A stretch of DNA of 64,000 bases from Nonomuraea sp. NEAU-A123 (GTDB taxonomy: Bacteria > Actinomycetota > Actinomycetes > Streptosporangiales > Streptosporangiaceae), in the NCBI RefSeq assembly GCF_018603905.1, contig NZ_JAHFZZ010000032.1:1-64000 (forward strand). Reading direction: 5' to 3'. Shown one piece after another: positions 7,833-15,847 of this stretch. Numbering within the stretch: the first letter of the stretch is position 1; the number at the start of each line of letters is the position of its first letter. The position numbers and the translations under genes were made by a program. Below the pieces are notes generated by a model that saw only the letters and a list, made by a program, of their open reading frames with translations, made no database searches and was not told the DNA's origin.

Positions 7833-8889
7833 CGGCCCAGATGACGACCACGACCACGATGACCACGACGATCCCGATCACGAGGGGTATCAGCCGCTTG
7901 TAGACGGCCCCGCCGGCGACACCCAGGAGGTCCAGCGGCTCGGGCTCGACGTCGGGCGTAATGACCCGCGAGACCGGCACCTCGGCGGTCGACGTTTCGA
8001 CGGTCGGCACCTCAGCGATCGGCATCTCGGCAGTCGGCCCGTCAGCGGTCGGCGTCTCGGTGGTCGGCGTCTCGGTGGTCGGCGTCTCGGTGGTCGGCGT
8101 CTCGGCAGTCGTCGTGTCAGCGGTCGGCGTCTCGGTGGTCGGCGTCTCGGCAGTCGTCGTGTCAGCGGTCGGCTTGTCAGGGACCGGCGCATCAGGGACC
8201 GGACGATCGTCGGTCTCGGGCCGAACGTCCCGCCCCGCTTCCGTGCCCGACGCGTCCGCCTCAGCCGAGGATGCGGAAGCGGCGGGGCTGGGGGCGGGAA
8301 TGAGGTCAGGCACGGGTCCTGGGCCTGGCGCGGACGCGAGCGTGGCGGCGGGCGCGGAATCGGAGGCGGGCGCGGCGTCAGGGGCGGGGTCAGCAGCGAC
8401 GTCGGCCTCCGTCGGAGGGGCGGCGGCGGGAGCGGGGGTTTCCGGTTCGGCGGTGAGTTTGGCTTCGAGGCAGTTCACGAACTGGCCCAGCAGCTTGTTG
8501 GAGACTTCCTTGATCATGCCGCTGCCGAGCTGCGCGACCTTGCCCGAGATCTTCAGGTCCGTGTCCACCGAGACGACCGTGCGCGGCCCGTCGGCGCGCA
8601 GGTGGGCGGTGATGGCCGCCGAGGCGTTGCCCGCGCCGCGCGAGTCGCGGCCCTTGGCGTCGATGACGGCCCGGTGGGCCGCGTCGTCCTTCTCCAGAAA
8701 CCTGACCGTCCCGGCGTACTCGGAGACGACCGGCCCCACCTTCACCCGTACCTTGCCCGAGTAGACGTCGCCCTCTACGCCCGTGAGCTGGGCGCCCGGC
8801 ATGCATGGGGCGATGCCCTCCAGGTCGGTGAGCACTTCCCAGGCCCGTTCGATGGGCACGCTGACCGTGAACTCGTTGTCGATCTTCAT
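7822..8889 (-). CDS. coxG: CoxG: SRPBCC-fold membrane-recruitment protein with repeat tail
   Basis: A 355-residue protein. Residues 1-148 are a CoxG/SRPBCC domain (family members are usually about 150-200 residues), known for anchoring or feeding CO dehydrogenase at the membrane. Residues 150-240 are Ala/Pro/Asp-rich and look disordered. Residues 241-305 are 13 tandem pentapeptides of TTETP/TAETP type. Residues 333-353 are a hydrophobic transmembrane helix of mostly Ile and Val, with only two residues after it. The layout suggests an N-terminal cytoplasmic domain on a flexible stalk anchored at its C-terminus. It overlaps coxD by ATGA. Confidence 0.88.
   Translation of the reverse strand: MKIDNEFTVSVPIERAWEVLTDLEGIAPCMPGAQLTGVEGDVYSGKVRVKVGPVVSEYAGTVRFLEKDDAAHRAVIDAKGRDSRGAGNASAAITAHLRADGPRTVVSVDTDLKISGKVAQLGSGMIKEVSNKLLGQFVNCLEAKLTAEPETPAPAAAPPTEADVAADPAPDAAPASDSAPAATLASAPGPGPVPDLIPAPSPAASASSAEADASGTEAGRDVRPETDDRPVPDAPVPDKPTADTTTAETPTTETPTADTTTAETPTTETPTTETPTTETPTADGPTAEMPIAEVPTVETSTAEVPVSRVITPDVEPEPLDLLGVAGGAVYKRLIPLVIGIVVVIVVVVVIWAVVS
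7975..8169 (-). repeat. 15-bp tandem repeat inside coxG
   Basis: Thirteen consecutive 15-base units encode pentapeptides such as TTETP, TAETP and TADTT. The central units are identical or nearly so and degenerate toward both ends. Their length is a multiple of three, so expansion or contraction would keep frame. The array could vary between strains. Confidence 0.85.
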
Positions 8890-9821
8890 GAGCCTCTCCT
8901 ATGGCCACAGCCCAGCCGGTCGAGCGCCTCGGTGATGGCGTCGCGGTCGTCCAGCGTCTTCGCGATGGTGCTCAGCGTTCGTACGACATCCGCTCTGACC
9001 AGCTGTGTCGCGCCCAGGGAAGACAGAGCCGAGACCCAGTCGATCGTCTCCGCCATGCCCGGTGCCTTGTCCAGGTCGATGCGGCGTACCTGGCCGACGA
9101 AGTCGGTGGCGGAGCGGATCAGTGCCTCGTTCGCGGCGGGGACCGTACGCCGGAGGATCTCCGCCACCCGCTCCGGGGCGGGGAAGTCGATCCAGTGGTA
9201 CAGGCAGCGCCTGCGGAGCGCGTCGTGCAGGTCGCGGCTGCGGTTGGAGGTCAGGATGACGACCGGGCGGCGTTCGGCGGTGAAGGTGCCCAGCTCGGGG
9301 ATGGTGATCGCCGCTTCCCCGAGGAACTCGAACAGCAGCGCCTCGAACTCGTCGTCCGCGCGGTCGATCTCGTCGATCAGGAGTACGGGTGGCTGCGGCC
9401 CGCGGTGCCTGATCGCCTGGAGGATCGGGCGTTCCTGGAGGAATGCCTCGGTGAACAGGTCGGCGTCGTTCAGCCTGTCGTGGTGGGATTCCGCGAGGCG
9501 GATGGCCAGCATCTGGCGCTGGTAGTTCCACTCGTAGAGGGCCTCGCCGGCGGTCAGGCCCTCGTAGCACTGGAGCCTGATCAGCGGGGTGGCCAGGGCG
9601 CGGGCCAGGGCCTTGGCGGCCGTGGTCTTGCCGACTCCGGGCTCGCCTTCCAGCAGCAGCGGCTGGCCGAGGCTGAGGGCGAAGAACAGCGCCGCCGCCG
9701 TACCGTCGTCCACCAGATAGTCGAGCTCGTCGAGACGTCGGCGGATGTCGTCAGCACCCGCGAAAGCGGACGGCGCGGGAGGCGCCGTGTGGTCGGGTTG
9801 GGGTGCGTCGCTTTCCACCAC
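8886..9821 (-). CDS. coxD: CoxD: MoxR-type AAA+ ATPase
   Basis: A 311-residue AAA+ protein with Walker A GEPGVGKT near residue 59, Walker B LLIDEIDRA, sensor region VILTSNRSRDL and the MoxR C-terminal lid. CoxD acts with CoxE in maturation of the bimetallic site of CO dehydrogenase. The start is one of two consecutive GTG codons (9821 or 9818); AAGGA just upstream favours the second. Its stop overlaps coxG, and it lies four bases after the XdhC-like gene, consistent with one transcript. Confidence 0.9.
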   Translation of the reverse strand: MVESDAPQPDHTAPPAPSAFAGADDIRRRLDELDYLVDDGTAAALFFALSLGQPLLLEGEPGVGKTTAAKALARALATPLIRLQCYEGLTAGEALYEWNYQRQMLAIRLAESHHDRLNDADLFTEAFLQERPILQAIRHRGPQPPVLLIDEIDRADDEFEALLFEFLGEAAITIPELGTFTAERRPVVILTSNRSRDLHDALRRRCLYHWIDFPAPERVAEILRRTVPAANEALIRSATDFVGQVRRIDLDKAPGMAETIDWVSALSSLGATQLVRADVVRTLSTIAKTLDDRDAITEALDRLGCGHRRGS

Positions 9822-9825
9822 GTCC

Positions 9826-10779
9826 TTACCGCCCGCCAGCCCGCGCGAAGCGGTCGCGGCATCCCGGGCCGCAGAACCACACGTCCTCGCCGTCGGCGAC
9901 CAGGTGCGGGGTCTCGGCGGACACGGTCACGTTCATCCCGCACACGGGATCGACCGCGACCTCGGCGCGCGGACGCGGACGCTCAGCGAGGTCGCCGGTA
10001 CGGGAAGCGGCTGCGATCTCGCCAAGGTCACCGGTACGGGGGGCGGCTACAGTCCTGCCAAGGCCGCCGGTGCGGATGGCGGCCACAATCTCGGCGAGGA
10101 TCGACAGCGCGATCTCCGGCGCCGTGCGGGCCCCGATCTTGAGGCCGGCCGGTGAGTGGACCCGGCGGCGCTCGTCGTCGCTCAGCTCCATCTCCGCCAG
10201 CACCGCCGCCCCGCGCCGATGGCTGGCCACCAGTCCGACATAGCCGACACCGGCCTCCAGCGCGGCCCGGATCGCCTCCTGCTCGCCGCGCCCGTGACTG
10301 CACACGACGGCCACGGTCGCACCTGCCGGACCGGCGGCACCGGGTGAGGCCGTCGCGAGTCGTACGGTGAAGTCCAAGTGCGCGGCCAGCGCGGCGAGGG
10401 CCGTGGCGATCGGTGAGGTGCCGACGATCCAGAGCACGGGGGGCGGCAGCAGCGGCTGCAGGAAGATCTCCAGTGCGCCCCCGGACAGGCAGGGGTTCAC
10501 CACGACCTGCGCGCCGGGCGAGTCGGGAAAGCCCGGCCCGCCCTCCGGCAGCACCCGCAGCAGCACCGTCCGCCCGTCCGACAGCGCCCCGAGCGCCGCC
10601 GTACGCACCGAGCTCTCGGCGCACTGCCCGCCGACGAACCCCTCGATGGACCCGTCGGGCAGGATGATGGCGTCGTCACCCGGACTGACCGCCGTAGGCA
10701 GCTGCGCCCGGACGACGACCGCGTGGACGAACGGGACGCGTTCGGCGACCAGTTCCTCCATGCGTTTGGTGTGCGGCAT
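9826..10779 (-). CDS. XdhC/CoxI-family Mo-cofactor maturation protein fused to a YHS domain
   Basis: A 317-residue protein. The N-terminal part is the XdhC/CoxI domain (GSIEGFVGGQCAESSV), and the middle is a Rossmann-like XdhC C-domain (WIVGTSPIATALAAL). Residues from about 275 to the end form a YHS domain (VDPVCGMNV ... VWFCGPGCRDRF), a small Cys-rich metal-binding fold. XdhC-type proteins bind and sulfurate molybdenum cofactor before insertion. YHS domains occur in metal transporters, so the fusion may help copper handling for the Mo-Cu site (inference). The ATG at 10779 has GGAG six bases upstream; a TTG four codons earlier is less likely. Confidence 0.85.
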   Translation of the reverse strand: MPHTKRMEELVAERVPFVHAVVVRAQLPTAVSPGDDAIILPDGSIEGFVGGQCAESSVRTAALGALSDGRTVLLRVLPEGGPGFPDSPGAQVVVNPCLSGGALEIFLQPLLPPPVLWIVGTSPIATALAALAAHLDFTVRLATASPGAAGPAGATVAVVCSHGRGEQEAIRAALEAGVGYVGLVASHRRGAAVLAEMELSDDERRRVHSPAGLKIGARTAPEIALSILAEIVAAIRTGGLGRTVAAPRTGDLGEIAAASRTGDLAERPRPRAEVAVDPVCGMNVTVSAETPHLVADGEDVWFCGPGCRDRFARAGGR

Positions 10780-10798
10780 GTACGGCTCCAAAAGGAGA

Positions 10799-13189
10799 TC
10801 AGATCGGCGGCGTTGGCACGCCCCGCATGGCGTCCCACACCCGCGAGGGGGTGAGCGGCATGTCGGCGTGGCGGATGCCGTACGGCTTGAGCGCGTCGAC
10901 GACCGCGTTGACGATCGCGGGCGGGGAGCCGACGGTGGCCGATTCGCCGACGCCCTTGGCGCCGATCGGGTGATGCGGTGAGGGGGTCACTGTGAAGCCC
11001 GTCTCCCAGTCGGGCACCTCCAGCGAGGTCGGGATGAGGTAGTCCATGAGCGAGCCGCCGAGGCAGTTGCCGTCCTCGTCGAACGCGATCATCTCCATCA
11101 ACGCCATGCCGACCCCGTCGGTGAGGCCGCCGTGGATCTGACCTTCGATGATCATCGGGTTGATCCGGGTGCCGCAGTCGTCCACCGCGATGAACCGCCG
11201 CACCTTGACCTGGGCGGTGCCCGGGTCGATGTCGACGACGCAGATGTAGGCGCCGTGCGGGTAGGTGAGGTTCTCGGGGTTGTAGCAGATCTGCGCCTCC
11301 AGCCCACCCTCGATGCCTTCGGGCAGGTCGCCGGCGCCGTGCGCGCGGAGCGCGATGTCCTGGATCGTGACGGACTTGGCAGGATCGCCCTTGACGTGGA
11401 AGGCGCCCTTTTCCCAGTCGAGGTCCGCGACCGACACCTCCAGCATGCCGGAGGCGATGATGCGCGCCTTGTCGCGTACCTTGCGGGCGACCAGCGCCGC
11501 CGCCGCGCCGGACACCGGGGTCGAGCGGCTGCCGTACGTTCCGAGGCCGAACGGCGTCTGGTCCGTGTCGCCGTGCACCACGTCGATGTCGGCGGGCGGG
11601 ATGCCGATCTCCTCGGCCACGATCTGCGCGAACGTGGTCTCGTGGCCCTGTCCCTGGCTCTGTACCGACAGCCGGACCACCGCCTTGCCCGTCGGGTGGA
11701 CGCGCAGCTCGCAGCCGTCGGCCATGCCGAGGCCGAGGATGTCCATGTCCTTGCGCGGGCCCGCGCCGACGGCCTCGGTGAAGAAGGAGACGCCGATGCC
11801 CATCAGCTCGCCGCGGGCCCGCCGTTCGATCTGCTCCTTGCGCAGGTCCTCGTACCCGGCGATCTCCATCGCCTTGCGCATGGTGGGCTCGTAGTCACCC
11901 GAGTCGTACACCCAGCCGGTCTTGGTCGTGTAGGGGAACTGCTCGGGCTGGATGAAGTTCTTCATCCGCAGCTCGATCGGGTCCATCCCCAGCTCGTACG
12001 CCAGGCAGTCGACGATCCGCTCGACCAGGTAGACCGCCTCGGTGATGCGGAAGGAGCAGGCGTACGCGACCCCGCCCGGTGCCTTGTTGGTGAAGACGGC
12101 GGTCATCTTGCAGTAGGCGGCCTTCAGGTCGTAGCTGCCGGTGAACACGCCGAAGAAGCCGGCCGGATACTTGGTCGGCGCGGCGACGCCGTTGAACGCG
12201 CCGTGGTCGGCCAGCACGTTCGTGCGGATGGCCAGGATCTTGCCCTCGCGGGTCGCCGCGATCTCGCCGCGCATGATGTAGTCGCGGGCGAAGCCGGTGC
12301 TGGTGAGGTTCTCGGCGCGGTCCTCCATCCACTTCACCGGCTTGCCGGTCACGATGGAGGCGACGATCGAGCAGACGTAGCCGGGATAGATCGGGACCTT
12401 GCCCCCGAAGCCGCCGCCGAGGTCGGGCGAGATGATCCGGATCTTGTGCTCGGGCAGCCCGGCGACCAGCGCGTACAGCGTGCGGTGAGCGTGCGGCGCC
12501 TGGGTCGTCGACCACAGGGTCAGCCTGCTCTCGACTCGGTCGAAGTCGGCCACGCAGCCGCAGGTCTCCATCGGCGCGGGGTGTACGCGCGGGTAGACGA
12601 TGTCCTGGCTCACCACGACGTCGGCCGTGGCGAACACCGCGTCCGTCTCCGCCGCGTCACCCGTCTCCCAGTCGAAGCAGTGGTTGTCGGTCTTGCCGTC
12701 GAGGTCGGTGCGGATGACCGGCGCGCCGGGGTCGAGCGCCTTGCGGGCGTCGATCACCGGGTCGAGCACGTCGTACTCGACGTCGATCAGCTCCAGGGCG
12801 TCGCGGGCGGAGTAGCGGTCCTCGGCCACCACGAACGCGACCTCCTGGCCCTGGAACCGGACCTTGTCCGTGGCCAGGACGGCCTGTACGTCGTTGGAGA
12901 GCGTGGGCATCCAGGCCAGGCCCTGGGCGGCCAGGTCGGCGCCGGTGACGACCGCCTTGACCTTCGGGTGCGCCTGCGCCGCGCTGACGTCGATGCTCAC
13001 GATCCGCGCGTGCGCGACGGGAGAGCGCAAAATCGCCAGGTGCAGCATCGCGGGGAGCTGCACGTCGTCGACGTAGCGGCCCCGGCCGCGGATGAAGCGC
13101 GGGTCCTCCTTGCGCAGCATCCGGCCGTGGCCGAGCGGCTTCTGGTCGTTGTCGACGAATCCGGCGGGCCGGTGTTCGGTGCTGGTCAC
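10799..13189 (-). CDS. coxL: CoxL: form I aerobic CO dehydrogenase large subunit
   Basis: A 796-residue molybdopterin-binding subunit of the expected length. The active-site loop reads AYACSFR at 375-381. That is the AYxCSFR signature of form I enzymes with the Cys that bridges Mo and Cu, not the AYRGAGR of form II. Other family motifs present are GGGFGGK at 258-264, QGQGHETTFAQI and GVGES near the C-terminus. It oxidises CO to CO2 using water, passing electrons through CoxS and CoxM. The GTG at 13189 is preceded by GGAGGCG and overlaps the coxS stop as GTGA; the longer open frame is antisense noise over coxS. Confidence 0.95.
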   Translation of the reverse strand: MTSTEHRPAGFVDNDQKPLGHGRMLRKEDPRFIRGRGRYVDDVQLPAMLHLAILRSPVAHARIVSIDVSAAQAHPKVKAVVTGADLAAQGLAWMPTLSNDVQAVLATDKVRFQGQEVAFVVAEDRYSARDALELIDVEYDVLDPVIDARKALDPGAPVIRTDLDGKTDNHCFDWETGDAAETDAVFATADVVVSQDIVYPRVHPAPMETCGCVADFDRVESRLTLWSTTQAPHAHRTLYALVAGLPEHKIRIISPDLGGGFGGKVPIYPGYVCSIVASIVTGKPVKWMEDRAENLTSTGFARDYIMRGEIAATREGKILAIRTNVLADHGAFNGVAAPTKYPAGFFGVFTGSYDLKAAYCKMTAVFTNKAPGGVAYACSFRITEAVYLVERIVDCLAYELGMDPIELRMKNFIQPEQFPYTTKTGWVYDSGDYEPTMRKAMEIAGYEDLRKEQIERRARGELMGIGVSFFTEAVGAGPRKDMDILGLGMADGCELRVHPTGKAVVRLSVQSQGQGHETTFAQIVAEEIGIPPADIDVVHGDTDQTPFGLGTYGSRSTPVSGAAAALVARKVRDKARIIASGMLEVSVADLDWEKGAFHVKGDPAKSVTIQDIALRAHGAGDLPEGIEGGLEAQICYNPENLTYPHGAYICVVDIDPGTAQVKVRRFIAVDDCGTRINPMIIEGQIHGGLTDGVGMALMEMIAFDEDGNCLGGSLMDYLIPTSLEVPDWETGFTVTPSPHHPIGAKGVGESATVGSPPAIVNAVVDALKPYGIRHADMPLTPSRVWDAMRGVPTPPI

Positions 13190-13653
13190 GATGTCGCCTC
13201 CTGGGCGGCGGCCCAGCGCACCGAGCGGACGATGGTGGCGTAGCCGGTGCAGCGGCAGATCTGCCCGGAGATCGCCTCGCGGATCTCGCCCTCGGAGGGG
13301 TCGGGGTTGCGGTCGAGCAGCGCCCTGGCCGTCATCATCATCCCCGGGGTGCAGAACCCGCACTGCAGGCCGTGGCACTCCATGAAGCCCTGCTGGACGG
13401 GGTCGAGCTTGCCGTCCTGTTCGAGATCTTCGACCGTACGCACCTCGTGGCCGCCGGCCATGGCCGCGAGCACGGTGCACGACTTGACCGGCTCGCCGTC
13501 GAGCCAGACGACGCAGGTGCCGCAGTTGCTGGTGTCGCAGCCCCAGTGGGTGCCGGTCAGCGCGAGGTGGTCACGCAGGAAGTGGATCAGGAGCAGGCGC
13601 CCCTCGATCTCCCTGGTGACCTCCTCGCCGTTCACGATCATCGATACGCGCAC
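13186..13653 (-). CDS. coxS: CoxS: [2Fe-2S] small subunit of CO dehydrogenase
   Basis: A 155-residue iron-sulfur subunit. The ferredoxin-like cluster is ligated by C39, C44, C47 and C59 (GCDTSNCGTC), and the second cluster by C98, C101, C133 and C135 (CGFCTPGM and CRCTGY). It carries electrons from the Mo-Cu site to FAD in CoxM. GTG at 13653 is favoured by GGAAGGGG upstream in the end of coxM. It starts one base after the coxM stop, in the M-S-L order usual for form I clusters. Confidence 0.95.
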   Translation of the reverse strand: MRVSMIVNGEEVTREIEGRLLLIHFLRDHLALTGTHWGCDTSNCGTCVVWLDGEPVKSCTVLAAMAGGHEVRTVEDLEQDGKLDPVQQGFMECHGLQCGFCTPGMMMTARALLDRNPDPSEGEIREAISGQICRCTGYATIVRSVRWAAAQEATS

Positions 13654-13654
13654 G

Positions 13655-14530
13655 TCAGACCCCTTCCCTGAGCCGGGCGACGGAGCGGCGCAGGGCCCTC
13701 CTGGTGAGCTCCTTGGCGAGGTGGCGCTTGTACAGGGCGCTGCCGCGCATGTCCGTGACCGGGTCGCAGTACTGTGCGGCCAGCTCCCCGGCCTGCTCGT
13801 AGACCGCCTCGGACGGTTCGCTGCCGCGCAGGGCGTCGGAGACGGCGGGCATGCCCGTCGTGTTCGGGCCGACCGCGGCGAGCCCGACGCGGGCGTCGGA
13901 GATCACGCCGTCGTCCAGCCACACGGCCGCGCCCGCCGACACGATCGCCCAGTCGCCGGCGCGCCGCTCGACCTTCTCGTACGCGCTGGACCCGTTGGGC
14001 CGGATCGGGATGCGGATCTCGACCAGCATCTCGGCGTCCTCGACCGCGGTCTCGTACGGACCCCGGTAGAACTCCTCCATGCTCACCACCCGTTCGCCCT
14101 CGCGGTTGCGGATCACGCAGCTCGCGCCCAAAGTGGTGCACACCGCCGACAGGTCCTCCGACGGGTCGGCCTGGCAGAGCGAGCCGCCCAGCGTGCCCCG
14201 GTTGCGGACGACCGGGTCGGCGATGACCCGCTCGGCGTCACCGAAGATCGGGAACGTCGTGGCCAGCTCGGCCGACTCCAGCAGCTCGCGGTGCCTGGTC
14301 ATCGCGCCGATACGGACCTGGCCGGGCTCGACCCTGATGTAGCCGAGCTCGGCGTGCAGGTCATTGATGTCGATCAGGTATTCAGGGGTGGCGAGCCGTA
14401 ACTTCATCATCGGGAGCAGGCTGTGGCCACCCGCGATGAGCCGCGCTGAGCCGCCGAGTCGTTCCAGCAGCCCGATGGCGTGGTCGACGCTGGTGGCGCG
14501 CTCGTACTCCAACGGCGCTGGAACCTGCAT
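13655..14530 (-). CDS. coxM: CoxM: FAD-binding medium subunit of CO dehydrogenase
   Basis: A 291-residue flavoprotein with the two FAD-binding motifs of the family, AGGHSLLPMMKLRLA near residue 33 and TLGGSLCQADPSED near residue 105. It accepts electrons from CoxS and hands them to the quinone pool. The ATG at 14530 starts MQVPAPLEYERATS and has GAGGGGG upstream; twenty further in-frame codons upstream look non-coding. It is the first gene of the cox operon, so the cox promoter should lie in the 80 bases between it and the alginate-lyase-like gene, which ends at 14610 and runs in the same direction. Confidence 0.94.
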   Translation of the reverse strand: MQVPAPLEYERATSVDHAIGLLERLGGSARLIAGGHSLLPMMKLRLATPEYLIDINDLHAELGYIRVEPGQVRIGAMTRHRELLESAELATTFPIFGDAERVIADPVVRNRGTLGGSLCQADPSEDLSAVCTTLGASCVIRNREGERVVSMEEFYRGPYETAVEDAEMLVEIRIPIRPNGSSAYEKVERRAGDWAIVSAGAAVWLDDGVISDARVGLAAVGPNTTGMPAVSDALRGSEPSEAVYEQAGELAAQYCDPVTDMRGSALYKRHLAKELTRRALRRSVARLREGV

Positions 14531-14609
14531 CCGGACACCCCCTCGCTCGTCGTGGGCCCTCAGCCGACTCCTGCTCGGCGGCGTTGTCAACGCTCACCTA
14601 AGGAAAGGC

Positions 14610-15761
14610 TTAATCACCCGCGTGGGTGAGGGTCTCCCAGGCGACGAAGAGCTGGTTGGTGCCCGCGGGACGCTGCCGCTCGGTGAGCGTCTGGGTGTTC
14701 GTCATCGGGATGCCCTGGCGGTTGTGCAGCTCGTTGAAGCCGACCTCGGTGATCGGGCCGAGGCCCAGGGTCAGGGTGCCGCCGCACAACCACGCGGGCA
14801 CGGCCGCGCCGAGCTGGTACTTCGACTGGAAGCCGAGCGCGTACCTGAGCCGCTCGCCGACCTCCGGGTAAAGGTTCTCGCCCTGGATCTTGGTGGTCTC
14901 GGCGACGTGGGAGATGGCCGAGATCCCGTAGCCGGTGTGGGTGAAGTCGCGGCAGGTCTCCTGGGTGAGGCCGTCGACGAAGGTCGTCTGCCCCTGCCAG
15001 TAGTTGACGATCTCGTCGCGGGTGTCGAGGCCGCTGCCGGGCGCGGCCTTGGGCAGCGCGCCGTCCGCGCTGAGGTAGACGTAGGCCGGCACCCGGCCGC
15101 GGAACTTGGCGATCGCCTTGTCATAGCTCGTCCGGTCCTCCAGGAAGACGGAGATGCCGACGGCCGCCTCCATCATGCTCAGCTCCCAGTTGCCGTTGCT
15201 GTTGGAGCCGTTGATGACCTTCGGCAGGTAGACCGTGCGCAGCATCGTGGCGAACCGGTTGACGTTTGGCCAGCTCGTGTACGTGTAGCGGATGATCTCG
15301 GCGGCCCGTGGCCAGACCGAGCCGGCCCAGCCCGTCTGCAGGGGCGCGTTGCTGTTCGTGTGGTCCTTGATCACCGCGGACCAGGCGTCCATGATCTCGA
15401 TGGCCTTCTGGGCGTACTTGCCGTCCCTGGTGACGTACCAGGCCAGAGCCATCGTGTACGCGGCGAGCGCGTCCTGACGCTCGTCGGTGCAGCCGTTGTT
15501 GGGGTTGGAGTAGGGGCCGCACTCGACGACGGCGCGGGGCTTGGCCGCGCGGGTGAGCGAGGCCAGCGAGTGGCCCATCATCTGGTCGTAGGCCGACTTC
15601 CACGGCTGCGTACCCGCGTTGACCTTGGTACGCATGAAGTCGAGCTGGCCCCGGCCGAGCAGGACTCCGGGGTGGGTGAAGGTCGCCGGGGCGGCGGCCG
15701 CGGGCAGCGGTAGGGCCAGGGATGCGACGAGTGCGGCGGTCGCGATGATACGGGGGGTCAT
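14610..15761 (-). CDS. Secreted alginate-lyase-family protein
   Basis: A 383-residue protein with a signal peptide (residues 1-24, ending PAAAAPA). The rest is an alpha/alpha-toroid of the alginate lyase family (PF05426-like). Supporting motifs are SNGNWELSMMEAAVGI, RDEIVNYWQGQTTFVDGLTQETCRD, and a run of helices with regularly placed Trp and Tyr. The family cleaves uronic acid polysaccharides by beta-elimination; the actual substrate is not shown by sequence. It is divergent from an esterase across an 86-base region with a perfect palindrome, so both probably answer to the same repressor. Confidence 0.8.
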   Translation of the reverse strand: MTPRIIATAALVASLALPLPAAAAPATFTHPGVLLGRGQLDFMRTKVNAGTQPWKSAYDQMMGHSLASLTRAAKPRAVVECGPYSNPNNGCTDERQDALAAYTMALAWYVTRDGKYAQKAIEIMDAWSAVIKDHTNSNAPLQTGWAGSVWPRAAEIIRYTYTSWPNVNRFATMLRTVYLPKVINGSNSNGNWELSMMEAAVGISVFLEDRTSYDKAIAKFRGRVPAYVYLSADGALPKAAPGSGLDTRDEIVNYWQGQTTFVDGLTQETCRDFTHTGYGISAISHVAETTKIQGENLYPEVGERLRYALGFQSKYQLGAAVPAWLCGGTLTLGLGPITEVGFNELHNRQGIPMTNTQTLTERQRPAGTNQLFVAWETLTHAGD

Positions 15762-15803
15762 GACCGCTCATACAACGAGCCTGACGGGCCGCAGTCAACC
15801 TCC

Positions 15804-15820
15804 TTAGGAAAGTTTCCTAA
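15804..15820. promoter_or_regulatory. 17-bp perfect palindrome between lyase and esterase
   Basis: TTAGGAAA-G-TTTCCTAA is perfectly symmetrical and lies in the divergent promoter region, 43 bases from the lyase start and 28 from the esterase start. Such A/T-flanked GGAAA/TTTCC palindromes recall operators of ROK-family sugar repressors in actinobacteria (from memory). No ROK gene is in this window, so the regulator would act in trans. Confidence 0.65.
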
Positions 15821-15847
15821 CCTTTCCGGCGAGTAGAGTCCCCAGGC

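Noticed and set aside
7961..8764. 267-codon plus-strand frame with VGVSVVG repeats
   Set aside because: Antisense reading of the coxG pentapeptide array; the CoxG frame has the known domain.
11132..13243. 703-codon plus-strand frame over coxL
   Set aside because: Antisense of a confidently assigned gene; GC-rich DNA readily gives such frames.
13190..13480. N-terminal extension of CoxL
   Set aside because: It lies wholly inside coxS and reads as low-complexity sequence; the GTG at 13189 with GGAGGCG is a better start.
14614..14629. TCACCC-GCGT-GGGTGA hairpin at the end of the alginate lyase gene
   Set aside because: It lies inside the coding end and upstream of coxM; a six-base stem in coding GC-rich DNA is likely chance.
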